Both the position numbers and the translations under genes were made by a program. This document shows positions 38,107-49,376 of a stretch of 64,000 bases of DNA, in pieces (position 1 is the stretch's first letter; every line of letters starts with the position of its first letter). The notes beneath the pieces are model-generated. The model was given only the letters and a program-made list of their open reading frames with translations, searched no databases and had not been told where the DNA came from. Origin of the DNA: Torreya grandis. Lineage: Eukaryota > Streptophyta > Pinopsida > Cupressales > Taxaceae. Location: positions 644,001-708,000 of the forward strand of contig JARHVA010004227.1 of the NCBI GenBank assembly GCA_037957365.1, given 5' to 3'.

Positions 38107-39307
38107 TGTAGAGAAATGGATTACAAAGATGGTTAGATAAAGCTTTAGTAAAGAAAACCAAGAAAAATGCATAAATAACTAACAAGCTAAGCCAACCTAT
38201 TCAAATGAGATGTGTAAATGAAATTTAAGATAAAATGAAAGAAACCACATACATATTACCTTCCCAAGAGCATCCCATCACACAAATGAGGATCAAAACA
38301 TGATTTTCCCCTTGATTTGGTGCTCAAGTATTCAACAATGATGAAAGCAAATCTCCTCCATAATCTCAAAAACACTAACTAAAATAAGCTCATGATATAA
38401 AAATCAATGATATGACTATCTTAAAGCTATCCTATTACAAATAAAGCATTATAAAACTACACTCAAATGGCTTGTAGAAAGAATCCTGCATTATAAGTTT
38501 ACACAAATGAAGCTTAATCAAAGTGGTCTTAGCCCTCCTATTTATAGATTTTCCAAATTGATCAGGATCAACCATGATCATCCATCTTGAGATCAGGATT
38601 TGTGTATATGAATTAATCCAATTATGTAAATAATATCCATAAATAACTTCATCAATATTTGGGAGGAAGGGGCATTAAAGAGGCATAGGAAACCATAATC
38701 CTGATATTTATTGCATTTATGGCTTATGAATGCCACCCTAAAAATGATGTCATTTTATGATGCACATAATAGGAATAAATTTCCAATAAATAAATATTCA
38801 ATAACTTCCATGGAATTATTACTTAAGCACATAATTTGGTTTAATTTCCCTAAGCAATATTAATCAAATTTTAAGTATTTTTTTAGAAATTGGTTACACT
38901 TCAATTAATCAAACTGGTTAGAATGTCATATTACTCAGTCATAATTTGATTGAAGAGGAATTATAAGGTGATTTTATTTGTGTACAGACCATCATCTCAT
39001 TTAGGATGTCGTCGACACAAAATAACACATGCACATTTTGTGTGCTTCTGAATTAGAAGAAAAGAGTGATCCAGAGCACCAAAATGCATTTTCATCTTTT
39101 TGACTTGAAATGATTTGATCAAAATTAATAATGACATAAAATACATTACCCTATTTATGGATACATTAGCCTAACTCAGCACTTTTATATAATAATCTTA
39201 AACCATTTAGTGTGTTTAAGTGATTTTGGCTTAAATTATGCATTTTCACAAATTTTGAGTAAGATTGACAATTTCAACATAATGGTGTTAGGAATTGGAT
39301 GTCTACA
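38107..39307 (-). repeat. 3' LTR of element C
   Basis: It starts TGTAGAGAAATGG and ends GGATGTCTACA. A distant match to both LTRs of B, with the same length to within a few bases. Confidence 0.85.
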
Positions 39308-39322
39308 TTTTTCCCCTATTTG
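39308..39322 (-). other. Polypurine tract of element C
   Basis: The minus strand reads AATAGGGGAAAAA directly before the LTR start TGTAGACATCC. Confidence 0.75.
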
Positions 39323-40085
39323 AGAAGGCATAGAGAGACACTCAAGTGAAAAAACATCTTTTCAAATAAAAGAGTTTTCAATAAGAAATTGGAAGGAAAT
39401 GACTCATGATGCCTCCTATAGAGGACATACAAGGATGAAAGAGAAAGATGAACTCTTGAAAAGAGAAGGAAAGTGAGTTTAACCCATGGAATAGATTAAA
39501 TCTAGATAAGATAATGCTTACATGCATTGATTCCATCAATTATCAAAATATAATTATAATATAATGGTCCCCAAGGATAGGGGTAATGGGAATGATACAA
39601 CCCAAAAATATGAGTGACACACTTTGAACACACCCAAAACTAGGGTGTAAGTTGCACACTTACGAAATAATCATTCCTGAGACAAGTTACATGATAAAAT
39701 ATTTCCAAAATTAGGGAAAAAGTATATAGAGCTTGGAATTAGAATAAATATGAGAACATTACTCTAGAGAGAGAAGAAATAATAATGTTCTCTATTAGAT
39801 CAAATTTGATCAGTTGATAAATTACTTTTACCCCAGTAGGGCTGACTTTGATCACTGATAAAGAATGATTTACCCCTGTAGGGATGATCTAGATCTATGA
39901 TTGGTTCAAATGTTGTGCCATGTTAGGGAAAATTTTCAAGCAATATCTCAATGATATAACCTCTGACATAGATTAAAGATGAGTGGGTGAAAACATAGAG
40001 GCAATGGTCTAATGACTGAAATAGTCATAGAAAACCAAGCATATAAGGATGCACAAAGTGATGAGAGGATGAAAATGAGAATAAA

Positions 40086-40170
40086 GGTGGTCAAGATAAC
40101 CTAAGATATGTCATGTATCTAATCACTGCCTACATATTCTAGATGACCCTCAAGCCAATGTCGTTCACCT
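40086..40170 (-). other. Conserved 3' motif, element C copy 1
   Basis: Plus strand: GGTGGTCAAGATAACC, ATCTAATCACTGCCTACATA, CCTCAAGCCAATGTCGTTCA. In the sense strand GACAT and ATGTAG flank the central part. Confidence 0.65.
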
Positions 40171-40957
40171 AGAAGTGGGAGAGAATGGAATGAGGCATGA
40201 ATAAAATTGACTAGTGTTCGATTATACCCATGATATATGCCAAGAGATGCACATTTACATAAATTTAGGTGTGAGATAAGCCATTAGTACCTAGTTTCAA
40301 TGGTGTAATTGATAAATGATCATTAGAGTTGCATCAATCTTGAGACTTGGATCCAAATCACAAAGTGCTTGTTATAGAAAAATAAATTAGGCATCATAAG
40401 TATGAAGAACTTATCATGACATAGAATTTAAATTACATTGAGCTGATTCAAATGTGAATACTTATAACTAAGGATAATGATAATAACTACCAATATCAGA
40501 GTCACAACTATTTACATTTAAACAAAAAACAAGTAAAGACAAATAAAAATTAGACATAAATGAATCTAACTCAAAATCAAGATATGAACAATCAATATTT
40601 AAGTAGGAACAAGAATGTAAAAAATCCAAACAAGAACAACCTGATAAATAACGTGAAATCAAGATATGAACAAAATAAAGAACAAGACTAAACAAAAAAA
40701 CAAAAGACCAAGAAAAGAGAAACAAACAAACAAAGGAAAAAATAAAAAGAAGAGACAAGAAAACAAATAAAACACCAATAAAAATAAAATAAACACATAA
40801 ACAAAAATAATGTTAATGTGGTTTTAAAATAATTATTCAGGTACATGTAGTAGAGGTGTTACTTTCTACAACAGTGTAGTAGGAACAAAGACACAAAGTT
40901 TCCCTTAAGTGATAGGGAAAAAACATAGAATAAAATAGGGGGAAAGAAGAAAAGGAA

Positions 40958-41066
40958 TGGGGTGGCTGAGCTGACTCTAGATGTATAAGATAAGTGGATG
41001 TTGCCTACATAGTTCCATCAATGTGAGGTTTAACTTAAACTTCAATCCAAATTTAATTCTCCTAGT
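40958..41066 (-). other. Conserved 3' motif, element C copy 2
   Basis: Plus strand: GGGTGGCTGAGCTGACTC, AAGTGGATGTTGCCTACATA, CAATCCAAATTTAATTCTCC. It corresponds in position to copy 1 of element B. Confidence 0.65.
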
Positions 41067-41980
41067 AAATGGGACAGAAGAAAATGATGAGAAATAAAAC
41101 ATAATGGATGTCATATAGAATAATATGGTAAATGAGAAATGGTGAGAGCATTCAAATTAGAATGGTCTTACAAAATGACAAGTGTGTGGGATAATTACTT
41201 GCAAAATGGCAAGAGTGTGGGAGATCAGAGTGTACAAAAGTGTAAGACAATATTTTTGGTTGTTTTGTCAATCACTTTCTAATGTTTTTATGTTTTTGGG
41301 ATAAAAATATGTATAAATGTCTAGGGGAATCAACTAATCAAGGATATGCTCATCCAAGAGTAGAAGTTTTAATAATAGCTAAGATGGTTGCAATAGCCCA
41401 TACTCACAAATCAGTGAGATCGAGGTCTTGAAATGGAAATAATGCCTAATAAATAGAATCAAAATAATAGAATAGTATGTAGCATGAGATATCTCTGAAG
41501 AACCATCTAGCAGGAAAAAATCATGAGTGAATGCATCCATGTTCACTTGTCTATAAGAAGAAGCTACAAAATATTGTCCCTATTGAACTACTTTGTAAAA
41601 CTGGCATCTAATGTGTTTAGAATGCCTATGAGTCATACTCAATATCATAATTAGTCAAGGAATAAAATATGTCAAAGTTACAATGGCCTTAGATATGAAA
41701 ATATTGTGGTTTTCAAAGAGAATGGTCTAGAATGAATAGGGTCCAAGATAGGACAGTCTAGGGTGGGATAAAATGTGTTTAGATTGTCAACAGTCCAAAT
41801 TTTTCACTATCTAGAGTCATGAAAATAATATAGTTCTTGAAAGAATAGTCTAGGTTAGGTCAAAACAAAGAATATGATCCAACATGGGATGTTCCAGGGT
41901 ATAATGATAGGATAAAATATTTCATCACAAGTTACCCCTAAGTAATGGGTCTTGTAGATAATGGTTCAAATCTATCAAGC

Positions 41981-43330
41981 CTAGAACCTCTTAAGGTACA
42001 CAATGTTCATGGGCTTTGGAAGTTCTTCTCCACCTGGAGTGGCTAGTCAGTATGCTCCTGGTCCATATTTTATCATGATAACATATGTTCCTCAATAATT
42101 AGGTTGTAACTTTCCTTTTTCTTATGTTCAACATTCATGTTCTTCTGGCTCTCTTTCAAGACCAAATCACCAATCTCAAACTCCCAAGAGAGAATATGCT
42201 TGTTGTAGCTTCTTTGTAATCTATTTTGATAGGATTTCAAGTTTTTTAGGGCATCCAAATGCTTACCATCAATAATTTATAGTTCTTACAACTTTTAGAC
42301 TCTATATTCCTCATCATCTTCAATATGCTCCAAATAAATTTGTAATGAAGGTAGCTTGATCTCAATCGAGATAATAGCTTTTATGCCATAAACAAGGGAG
42401 TATGGAGTGGCTCTTGTAGGGGTTCAATGACCAGTTTAATAAGCCCAAAGAGTGGGAAATATTTGCAAGTTCTAATTATGGCTATCATCATTGACAATCT
42501 TCTTTAAATTTGATAAAATGGTCTTATTTAATGCCTTAGCTTGTCCATTGCCTTATGGGTTATATGGTGTGGATTTCTTGTGATTTATTTTGAATTTTGC
42601 ACAAAGGTTTATAAAATCTCTGTTTATAAAGGATCTACCATTATCAAAAATAATGCATGTTGGGATACCATATCGATAGATGATATTGTAATGAATTAAT
42701 TTAACTATCTACTTCTTGGTGACATAAGTGAGAGGAATGGTCTCAATCCATATAGTGAAATACTCAGTAGTAGTTAAAATATTTTTATGGCCATCAGAAG
42801 ATGTGGGGTTTATTTTCCTAATGAGATCAAGGCCCAAATTAGAAAATGGCCATGGTATCATGATCAGTTGTATTGATAAGGAAGGTGCATGTATCACATT
42901 TCCATGTTTCTGACAAGGAACACACTTCCTCACATAATTTCAAGCATTCATATCCTTTTTGGGCCAATAATACCATATTCTAAGGAGATTTTTATCTAAT
43001 ACTACATCATTTGTATGGGCCCCACATATTCCTTCATAAACCTCCCTAAATGCTAGTTTAGATTCTCTCAAATATAAACAATGAAGTAGTATTCCATCAT
43101 AGCCTTTATGATAAAGCATGTTTAAAAGGAGGGTATACTGGGATAAATAGTGAAGGAATAGCTTCTATTAGTTATTAGATAAGTTAGGTAGAAAAACATG
43201 ATCATGAAAATAATTATAAAAATCTGGGTACCAACGCAACTCAGGTGGGGGGTTAGGACCAACAATGGAGCATACCCTTTTTTGAATATGTAATAATGTG
43301 TAGGTTGAAGAATATTTTCAATCAAAAATT
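41981..43330 (-). pseudogene. Integrase pseudogene of element C
   Basis: The minus strand shows the zinc end CVPCQKHGNVIH and core start GLDLIRKINP in the open frame at 42933-42709. Then comes IIFDNGRSF with the second Asp intact, then GNGQAKALNK, where the catalytic Glu is a Lys, as in element A. The C-terminal part is open at 42258-42073 (FEIGDLVLKE) and ends NIVYLKRF at 41981. Several stops and frame changes separate these pieces. Confidence 0.8.
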
Positions 43331-44556
43331 GATACTCTTTAGTAATTATATCATTCTATATCATGTACCCAATCATTTCCATTGCATTGATCAATTTTTT
43401 GTTGGCCCTTGGTACTTGTTCAAATTGTAGAGATTTGAAATGAACCTTGATATTATCAACAATTTACTTGTAAGGTATAAGATTGTCATCTTTAGTTTGA
43501 TACTAATCAATGGTTTGATTGATGATCAATTGAGAATCACCATAAACCATTAAATGTTGAATATCCCATTAAAATATAAAATTAAGTCTTGCAATAAGTG
43601 CCTCATACTTGGCTATATTATTGGTATAATTAAAATTGATATGAAATGCTTTAAGAATCAAGTCCCATTATAGTGTAATCAATAATATTCTGATTCCAGA
43701 TCCATGAGAAGTGAAGGAACCATCAAAATATATATTCCATTATTTAGGTTCATGTTATACTTCTTCCATTGTCATGATAGAATCATCTAAAAAGTCAAAT
43801 CTGAGTGGTTGAGTGTTTATAATAGGAGCCCTTGCAATTTGATCATCAATAACCTACCTCTTGATAGCTTTTTGATTTTGGTACTCAACATCAAATTCAC
43901 TTAGGAGCATGACCCATTTATCCATGCATCCTATGAGAGTTGCTTTGGATAATAAAAATTTGAGAGGATCCACCTTAATAATGACAATTGTTTTGGTGTT
44001 TAACATATAATGTCATTGCTTTTGGGAAGAGAATGCCATAATTAAACATGCCTTCTCAATGGGTGTATAATTATGTTCATAAGACACCAGTGTGTAGTTT
44101 AAATAATAAATTACATGCTCTTTACCTTGATCATCATGTTGGGCCAAAAGTGCCCCTAGTGCATGCTCAGTTGATGATATGTAAAGAAGCAGTGGTTGCC
44201 TAGGTATTCACAGTCTCAAAACTAGCAGGTTGGCCAAATATGTTTTGAGCTTCACTAATGTTAATTGATAATCCCATTAAAATGTGACCCCTTTCTTCAA
44301 GAGATGATTAAATTGGTGGCACCTATCTACCAATTAATAAATGACCCTACATAAAAATTGGATATTTCCTTGTAGTCTTTGGAGTTGTTTAATATTTAAA
44401 GGTGGAGGAATTTTAACAATAGCCTTAACCTTATTAGGGTTGACTTCAATCCCTCTTTATGATACAATGAACCCTAGAAATTTTCTTGAAGTGATGTCAA
44501 AGACACACTTCTTAAGATTCAGTCAAACCTTATATTTATGGCCTCTCAAATATTAT
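43331..44556 (-). pseudogene. RNase H region of element C (two modules)
   Basis: The first module has LYISSTEHALGALLAQHDDQ near 44200-44130, a gypsy RNase H with Glu where Asp would be expected. The second, around 43760-43500, contains NNIAKYEAL- and GDSQLIIN-type words, the archaeal-type extra RNase H of the Tat clade. Many stops. Confidence 0.7.
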
Positions 44557-45281
44557 TCATAAAACTTTAGGATGTACAGGATGTGTTCTTGATTTATCTA
44601 GGATTTCATCAACATAGTCCTCAACAATATCATGCATCATGTGATGGAATATGAAATTCATAGCATGTTGATAAGTGGCTCCAACATTCTTTACGACAAA
44701 TGGCATGACTTGAAAATAGAATGTTCCCCATAGAGTGGTGAACATAGTCTTGTGTTGATCTTTTTGGACTATCTTGATTTGATTGTATCCAAAAAATCTA
44801 TCCATGAGGGATAGCATCTCATACTTGACAATAGAATCAGCAATCATGTCAATGTTGGGCAAAGTAAAATAATCTTTAGGGAATGATTTATTGATATCTC
44901 TAAAATTATTACAAGACATATACCCTATGGCTTTTTGTTGACTGGAACTATGTTTGATATCGACTCAGAATAGTCTAGTGGTCTAATGAAGCCTGCTCCC
45001 AATAACTTCTCCATTTTGACTTTCACTAAAAGAGAAAAGTGTGTATGCATTTTTATCAATTTATATTTAATTGGCTTTCCATTTGGAAGAATAAAAATGT
45101 GATACATAACCAAGTGAGGGTCTAATCCTATCATGTTTGAATATGCCCAAGCAAAAATATCAATAAAATCCATCAAAATGGATATAATGTGCTCATGTTC
45201 TGCTTCAATAAGGTAAGTTCCAAGATAAGCAATTTTGGGATGGTCATATGTTTTAAGGTTCACTTCAACTATATTTTCCAC
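44557..45281 (-). pseudogene. Reverse transcriptase pseudogene of element C
   Basis: Two adjacent open pieces on the minus strand. 45281-44925 has IDIFAWAYSNMIGLDP, KPIKYKL and GAGFIRPLDYSE; 44919-44557 has FRDINKSFPKDYFTLPNID, MLSLMDRFFGYNQIKI and DYVDEIL. The catalytic YVDD has become YVDE, which should impair activity. Few stops for its age. Confidence 0.85.
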
Positions 45282-45733
45282 AAGGAGTGTGGAACCATCT
45301 TTTATAATTGTAAATAAGGTGTGATCATGATAATCTTATTCTACTATAGTTTCTTGTTGTTCCTCCTAGAGATCTAGATAAGTTGATGAATCTAAATCCA
45401 CCAAATTAGGTAATGACCAACTAGAAAATATCTAAGGAAATTCAAGAGCAAAATGCTCAAAGACTTTTTGTTATTTTGACTCAATGATAGTATTAGCAAT
45501 AGAGTTGGGACTTGATATATCTTATGCATCCTTTGGGCATGAGGAAATTGTCCCATCCAAGAGCACCTAAAATAGCTTTTCACTCAAGGGCTTATCTTTA
45601 TCTTTACTTTTTCTCTGATCTAAGATAACCTCAAAGAGGTTTTCACCCCAATATATTGATGGTTTACCTTTGTTATGACCAAGAAAATTTTTCTTCTCCC
45701 CAAATTAGGTAGAAGGATCTAATAAAAAATCAA
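45282..45733 (-). pseudogene. Link before RT in element C
   Basis: Degraded coding sequence on the minus strand in front of RT (words such as EKLF, VLLDGTISSCPKD, ALEFP, LPNLVDLDSSTYLDL). It contains the uninterrupted counterpart of F's target site at 45640-45644, and ends at the start of element D. Confidence 0.6.
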
Positions 45734-47080
45734 TGTAGACACTCAAAAATAACATAGTTTTAGATGTTGAAGCATTTAGAACCCCCACCGAACCCTGAAG
45801 CTAGTTGAAAACCTAGTTAACTTAGCCCACTTATTAAATTACTAACTTAACTTCTTAATTCACCCCTTTTTTAACCCATTTTATTTTATAACCTCGATCA
45901 TTGATGATCAGCTTAACCATCGATAGATAGCCTGACCATTGACGGTCAGGTCTCCAAGCCTAATTTAAAGATTTAAAGATATGAGATAAGCATGGCACAT
46001 TTATAAACTTCTATTTTGTGATACAAACTAGCTTTAAATCATCATAAATTATCAACTTTCTCCTCTAACCAATTATTAACTTCCTCTTGGACATTTAGTA
46101 ACTTCATCTTATAAAAGGAGAGAAGTAGGAAATGAAAAGGATCAAGAAATCTAGCAATCTGCATCCAAGCTATCTTACATATAGGTATCCAACATCTCTT
46201 CAACAAGCAAGTAGCATCAAAGGAAACCCAAACCTCTAATGGAATTACTTTCAAAGGTCAAATTACTGTCACTCTATCCAAATTACTTCAGGGTTCCACC
46301 ATCAATTTATAGGTATCTCATGCTTGTTTTCTTTGATTTGTTTCATTTTTAACCTCCCTATCCTATCAGACCCATCAAAATCTCATTGTCCATAATCTAC
46401 CTTTAGTTACTCAATTACCCTATCTACAAATCCTCTTTTTGATCATTTATAGAATCACATAGGTAACTGTCGATGGTTATCTCAATCATTGATGGTCACC
46501 TCAATCATTGACGATTACCCACCCTTTGATGATTAGCCCAACTATCAATGGTCACTATGGTAGAAAATAATAGCTTATTATTTTCACCCCCTTGACCCCA
46601 ACCAAACCCTATTTTATGTGTTCCTACGTATTCATAAAGACTTTTTTGATTTTTTGAACCTGACCCCAACTATCTTAGCAAGAGTATTGACCTATTTTCA
46701 TTCTATTTATACATTTTGTTTAACAATAAATTTACTTCCATCTTGTATCACATGCATTTACTTTCTAATTATTGAATGCAAGTTTCCTTTATTTTCATTT
46801 ATTTTAACTAAATTTTTATGAACACTGGATTGATAACCTCCTAGTAATCTCACGCTTCTTAGATCTAGCCCACACTAGGAAATTCACTCAGCCATCCATC
46901 TAACAACCCCATTTTCTAGTGTCTTTCTTATCTACAGGTTATTCTTTTCAATCTAAAGAGGATTTCTCACCATCATCTAGATCATGCATGAACTTTTACT
47001 AGGTATTCTTCTACACACCCTATTACTAGTTTCATTATTTGCTTCCAAATTAAGAAATGAGTGGAAATTAATCTAAAACA
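45734..47080 (+). repeat. 5' LTR of element D
   Basis: It begins TGTAGACACTC and ends CTAAAACA, 1347 bases, with a primer-binding site three bases beyond. It interrupts element C. It carries two blocks of short palindromes around ATCGAT/ATTGAT (45892-45953 and 46466-46556). The opposite LTR lies outside the window. Confidence 0.8.
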
Positions 47081-47083
47081 TTT

Positions 47084-47101
47084 TGGCATGCTCAGTGGGA
47101 C
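47084..47101 (+). other. Primer-binding site of element D
   Basis: TGGCATGCTCAGTGGGAC, three bases inside the LTR end, one base before the target duplication of A. Confidence 0.85.
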
Positions 47102-47106
47102 CCAAT
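47102..47106. other. Target-site duplication of A, left copy
   Basis: CCAAT, repeated at 61024-61028 directly outside the other LTR. Confidence 0.9.
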
Positions 47107-47481
47107 TGTTTCTACGCTAAATCGCTTTCTACATTCAAAGAAGAAATTAAGAAACTAAAAGAAATGGTCAAGGCTAGAAGATACCTGGATATGGTCATGC
47201 GCACCAAAATCAGACGTTGGAAGGTTCTCCTCTTTGGCTGTGGAGGAATGACACCTGTAAAGAAAAATAGACTAAACACGAAAAAAATGTTAGACGAAGA
47301 GACGGTGGGTTGTCAAGCAAATGCCTGATCCCAGAAGTACGAAGACTTCCTAGAAGGATATCAACCCACTAATTTAAAATAGAATATTTGACGGAAGTAG
47401 ATATAATAAAAGATAGAATGACAGAAAATAAAAGACAGAAAACAAAGTGCTTACCTGATATTTAGCGAACTGTTCTACACA

Positions 47482-47584
47482 GTCACCGGTGTCAGTCTCT
47501 ATGCCAGCGTCGGTCAGTGGAAGGTGCCGATGTCGGTTAAGGTGCCGACGTTGGTCAGGGTAATGACCGGCATCGATCGGGGCA
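47482..47584. repeat. CG-palindrome block 1 in the left LTR of A
   Basis: Repeated words of the type GTGCCGACGTCGGT in several variants (GCCAGCGTCGGTCAG, GTGCCGATGTCGGTTAA, GTGCCGACGTTGGTCAG, CGGCATCGATCGG), spaced about 20 bases. The right LTR has one unit fewer (60102-60180). Confidence 0.85.
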
Positions 47585-48182
47585 ACAATTCTAAATAGAG
47601 TTTGGGTGGGTCTGGTTGGGTTTGGTCGAGTCGGGACAGGGTCTGGTCTAGTCTGGATAGGGTCTAGGGGTTTGCAAAAGGTTTGTTGTTTTGTTTGGGG
47701 TTTGTGCAGGAAGTCTGAACAGAGTTAAAAGACTATGTAGTCAGGGGATAGTAGGCAGAGGAGTAAAGGAGGAAGTCAAGTCTCGAGGCTACAGTCTGAA
47801 GATCTGGGGTGATAGCAGTAAATAAAAAACAAAAACCAGAGAAAAACAAAAACAAAGAGCAAGATACTTGTTATATGCTTGAAGATGAAGTCAGAGACAT
47901 GATTGACATTGTCACTATGTTGCCAAATGACCGAAGCAGAGTCCCTATACGCAAAAGATTGATTGCAGGTTGGTTGGATGCAGGAGATGGTTGATTGCCA
48001 GAGTTTTGTTGATTGCAAGAGTCTTATTGAATGAATCATACTAGTTGATCGAATGAAGAGGTTACGGATGAAGGTGAGGGACGGTTCGATAACCGATCAG
48101 GAAACTGATTGGGAATCGAATGGATAATGGGTAACGAAATAACAGTTCCTACGTTCAGATCGAAAATGCAGTGCTAAGGAGA

Positions 48183-48264
48183 ACCGACATCGGCAGGACC
48201 GCCGACGTCGGCCGATAAGTGATCGACGTCGGCGACGTCGATCGGGTGGTGACCGTGGTCGGCA
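48183..48264. repeat. CG-palindrome block 2 in the left LTR of A
   Basis: CCGACATCGGC, GCCGACGTCGGCC, ATCGACGTCGGC, GACGTCGATCGG and GTGGTCGGC follow one another within 80 bases. GACGTC is the core bound by some plant bZIP factors, so an enhancer role in the LTR promoter is possible. Counterpart at 60784-60865. Confidence 0.8.
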
Positions 48265-48422
48265 GATGCAGAATGGGGGCAAAGACTAACTTTAGCCTTT
48301 TGCTCATTTTGACATGCTGCCAGGGTCAAGGCTAGTGGGAAAATGGTCGACAGGGGTTAAATAGGCAAAGGAAAATAACATGAGGGATGACCAGGGGAGT
48401 CAACACGATTTCAGTGTCTACA

Positions 48423-48438
48423 TTTGCCCCTTTTTGTC
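48423..48438 (-). other. Polypurine tract of element A
   Basis: The minus strand reads ACAAAAAGGGGCAAA directly before the LTR start TGTAGACAC. Confidence 0.85.
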
Positions 48439-48573
48439 TTGTTGGTTGTTCTAGATGAACTGCAAGACAAAAATAGGAGTGATTGCCCCAGGTGAGGGAT
48501 AAGGTTGATTTCGTCTTGTTGGTTGTTCGAATGAACTGCAAGACAAAAATAGGAAGTGGATTGCCCTAATTAT
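48436..48573. repeat. 77-base tandem repeat next to the polypurine tract of A
   Basis: Copies start at 48436 and 48513, each GTCTTGTTGGTTGTTC ... GAACTGCAAGACAAAAATAGGA. The ends GTCTTG and CAAGAC are complementary, so each copy can form a stem around about 20 bases. The second copy is cut short and diverges after ATTGCCC. Confidence 0.85.
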
Positions 48574-49089
48574 GGATGAGGTATTCCCCCTCAAAGCAGG
48601 AGTCGAGGGAAGGGAACTGGGAATTGGGTGTTGATTTGATAAAGAGTGGATGAAAAATGGGTGAGGGCGAACGCTGCAAAAGGCGTGATTGTGCACATAC
48701 CACTGCACGAGATGGTTAGGTCAAAGTGTCACAGGTCAAGGGTCAAGGAGTGCCAAAATTGAAATAATCGGGCCCCAACATTTAGTCGTCTGCTGATCAG
48801 GTTATTCAATCTAAGTTGAAGCTCTAATGGGTCGTCGCATTCTAGGTATCCTAGGCTCAGGAAGTGCTCCTAGAAACATGAAAAAGTCACAAGTAGTGCA
48901 GATCAACCGGCATGCAATCCTATACTTGTGAGGGTCCAAAAAAAGTCTGCGCACAAGTCTGCTAACCAGTCATGAGATAGCATACATGCAAACACAACCA
49001 AGGCAACATGGTCTTGGAAGTGGTTGAGGTCAGAGGAGATAGGCATGATCTCCAATGGTTGTTGGTCGAGGGGAGAAATGGACGAAAGG

Positions 49090-49183
49090 AGGTGGCCGAG
49101 CTAACCTCTGAAGACCCCATGTCAACTGAGTGCTGCCTACATAGCCCCAGTGGAAGGGCCTTAGGCCAATGTAGTTCTCCCTA
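49090..49183 (-). other. Conserved 3' motif, element A copy 1
   Basis: Plus strand: GAGGTGGCCGAGCTAACC, TGAGTGCTGCCTACATAG, then GGAAGGGCCTTAGGCC and AATGTAGTTCTCCC. In the sense strand CTACAT pairs with ATGTAG, with GGCC and GCCC/GGGC able to pair inside. Confidence 0.8.
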
Positions 49184-49284
49184 GAAGGGAGGGAGGGTCA
49201 AAGGGATAGCATTGGTCGTGGTCAAGGGCAAGGTTATGGTTAAAAGAAGGAAAGAAGGTTTGTCCATCAGAGAGATGAATAAAC

Positions 49285-49376
49285 GAGGGTGGTCAAGCTA
49301 ACCCCAGATGATGTCGTATCATCTAAGTGCTGCCTACATAACCCTTGTGGAAGGGCCTCAGACTAATGTAGTTCAT
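49285..49376 (-). other. Conserved 3' motif, element A copy 2
   Basis: Plus strand: GAGGGTGGTCAAGCTAACCC, CTAAGTGCTGCCTACATA, GTGGAAGGGCCTCAGAC, TAATGTAGTTCATAC. About 195 bases from copy 1. The sense strand has CTACAT...ATGTAG and an inner CCCTT...AAGGG stem. Confidence 0.8.

Larger units (their letters stand above)
39323..41980 (-). other. 3' non-coding region of element C
   Basis: Between the integrase stop and the polypurine tract. It holds two copies of the conserved motif (listed separately) and an A-rich stretch at 40650-40800. The part from 40380 aligns with B from 9775. No mobile-domain remnant was found here, unlike B. Confidence 0.6.
38107..45733 (-). mobile_element. Element C: Tat-type gypsy element, cut by insertion of D
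   Basis: The left end is a 1201-base LTR (TGTAGAGAAATGG ... TGTCTACA) followed by a polypurine tract, non-coding tail, integrase, two RNase H modules and RT on the minus strand. It breaks at 45733, where the LTR of D begins. Protease, gag and the other LTR must lie beyond D, outside the window. The order and much of the sequence parallel element B; where B carries F, C is uninterrupted. Confidence 0.85.
47107..48422 (-). repeat. Left (3') LTR of element A
   Basis: 1316 bases. On the plus strand it starts TGTTTCTACGC and ends GTGTCTACA. It matches 59726-61023 closely; about seven of the first 240 bases differ, several at CpG sites. It has a roughly 22-base longer palindrome block at 47482-47584 than the other copy. 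Confidence 0.95.

Noticed and set aside
40468..40758. 96-codon minus-strand frame rich in Leu, Phe and Ser, looking like a membrane protein
   Set aside because: It is the reverse of an A-rich stretch; such frames read as Phe/Leu-rich by chance. The region aligns with non-coding tail in element B.
47083..47328. Plus-strand frames repeated at 59666-59947
   Set aside because: Both are the same piece of LTR of A read antisense; the repetition is due to the LTR pair, not a duplicated gene.
48097..48282. Arg-rich minus-strand frame
   Set aside because: It is produced by the GACGTC palindrome block inside the LTR of A, not by a protein gene.
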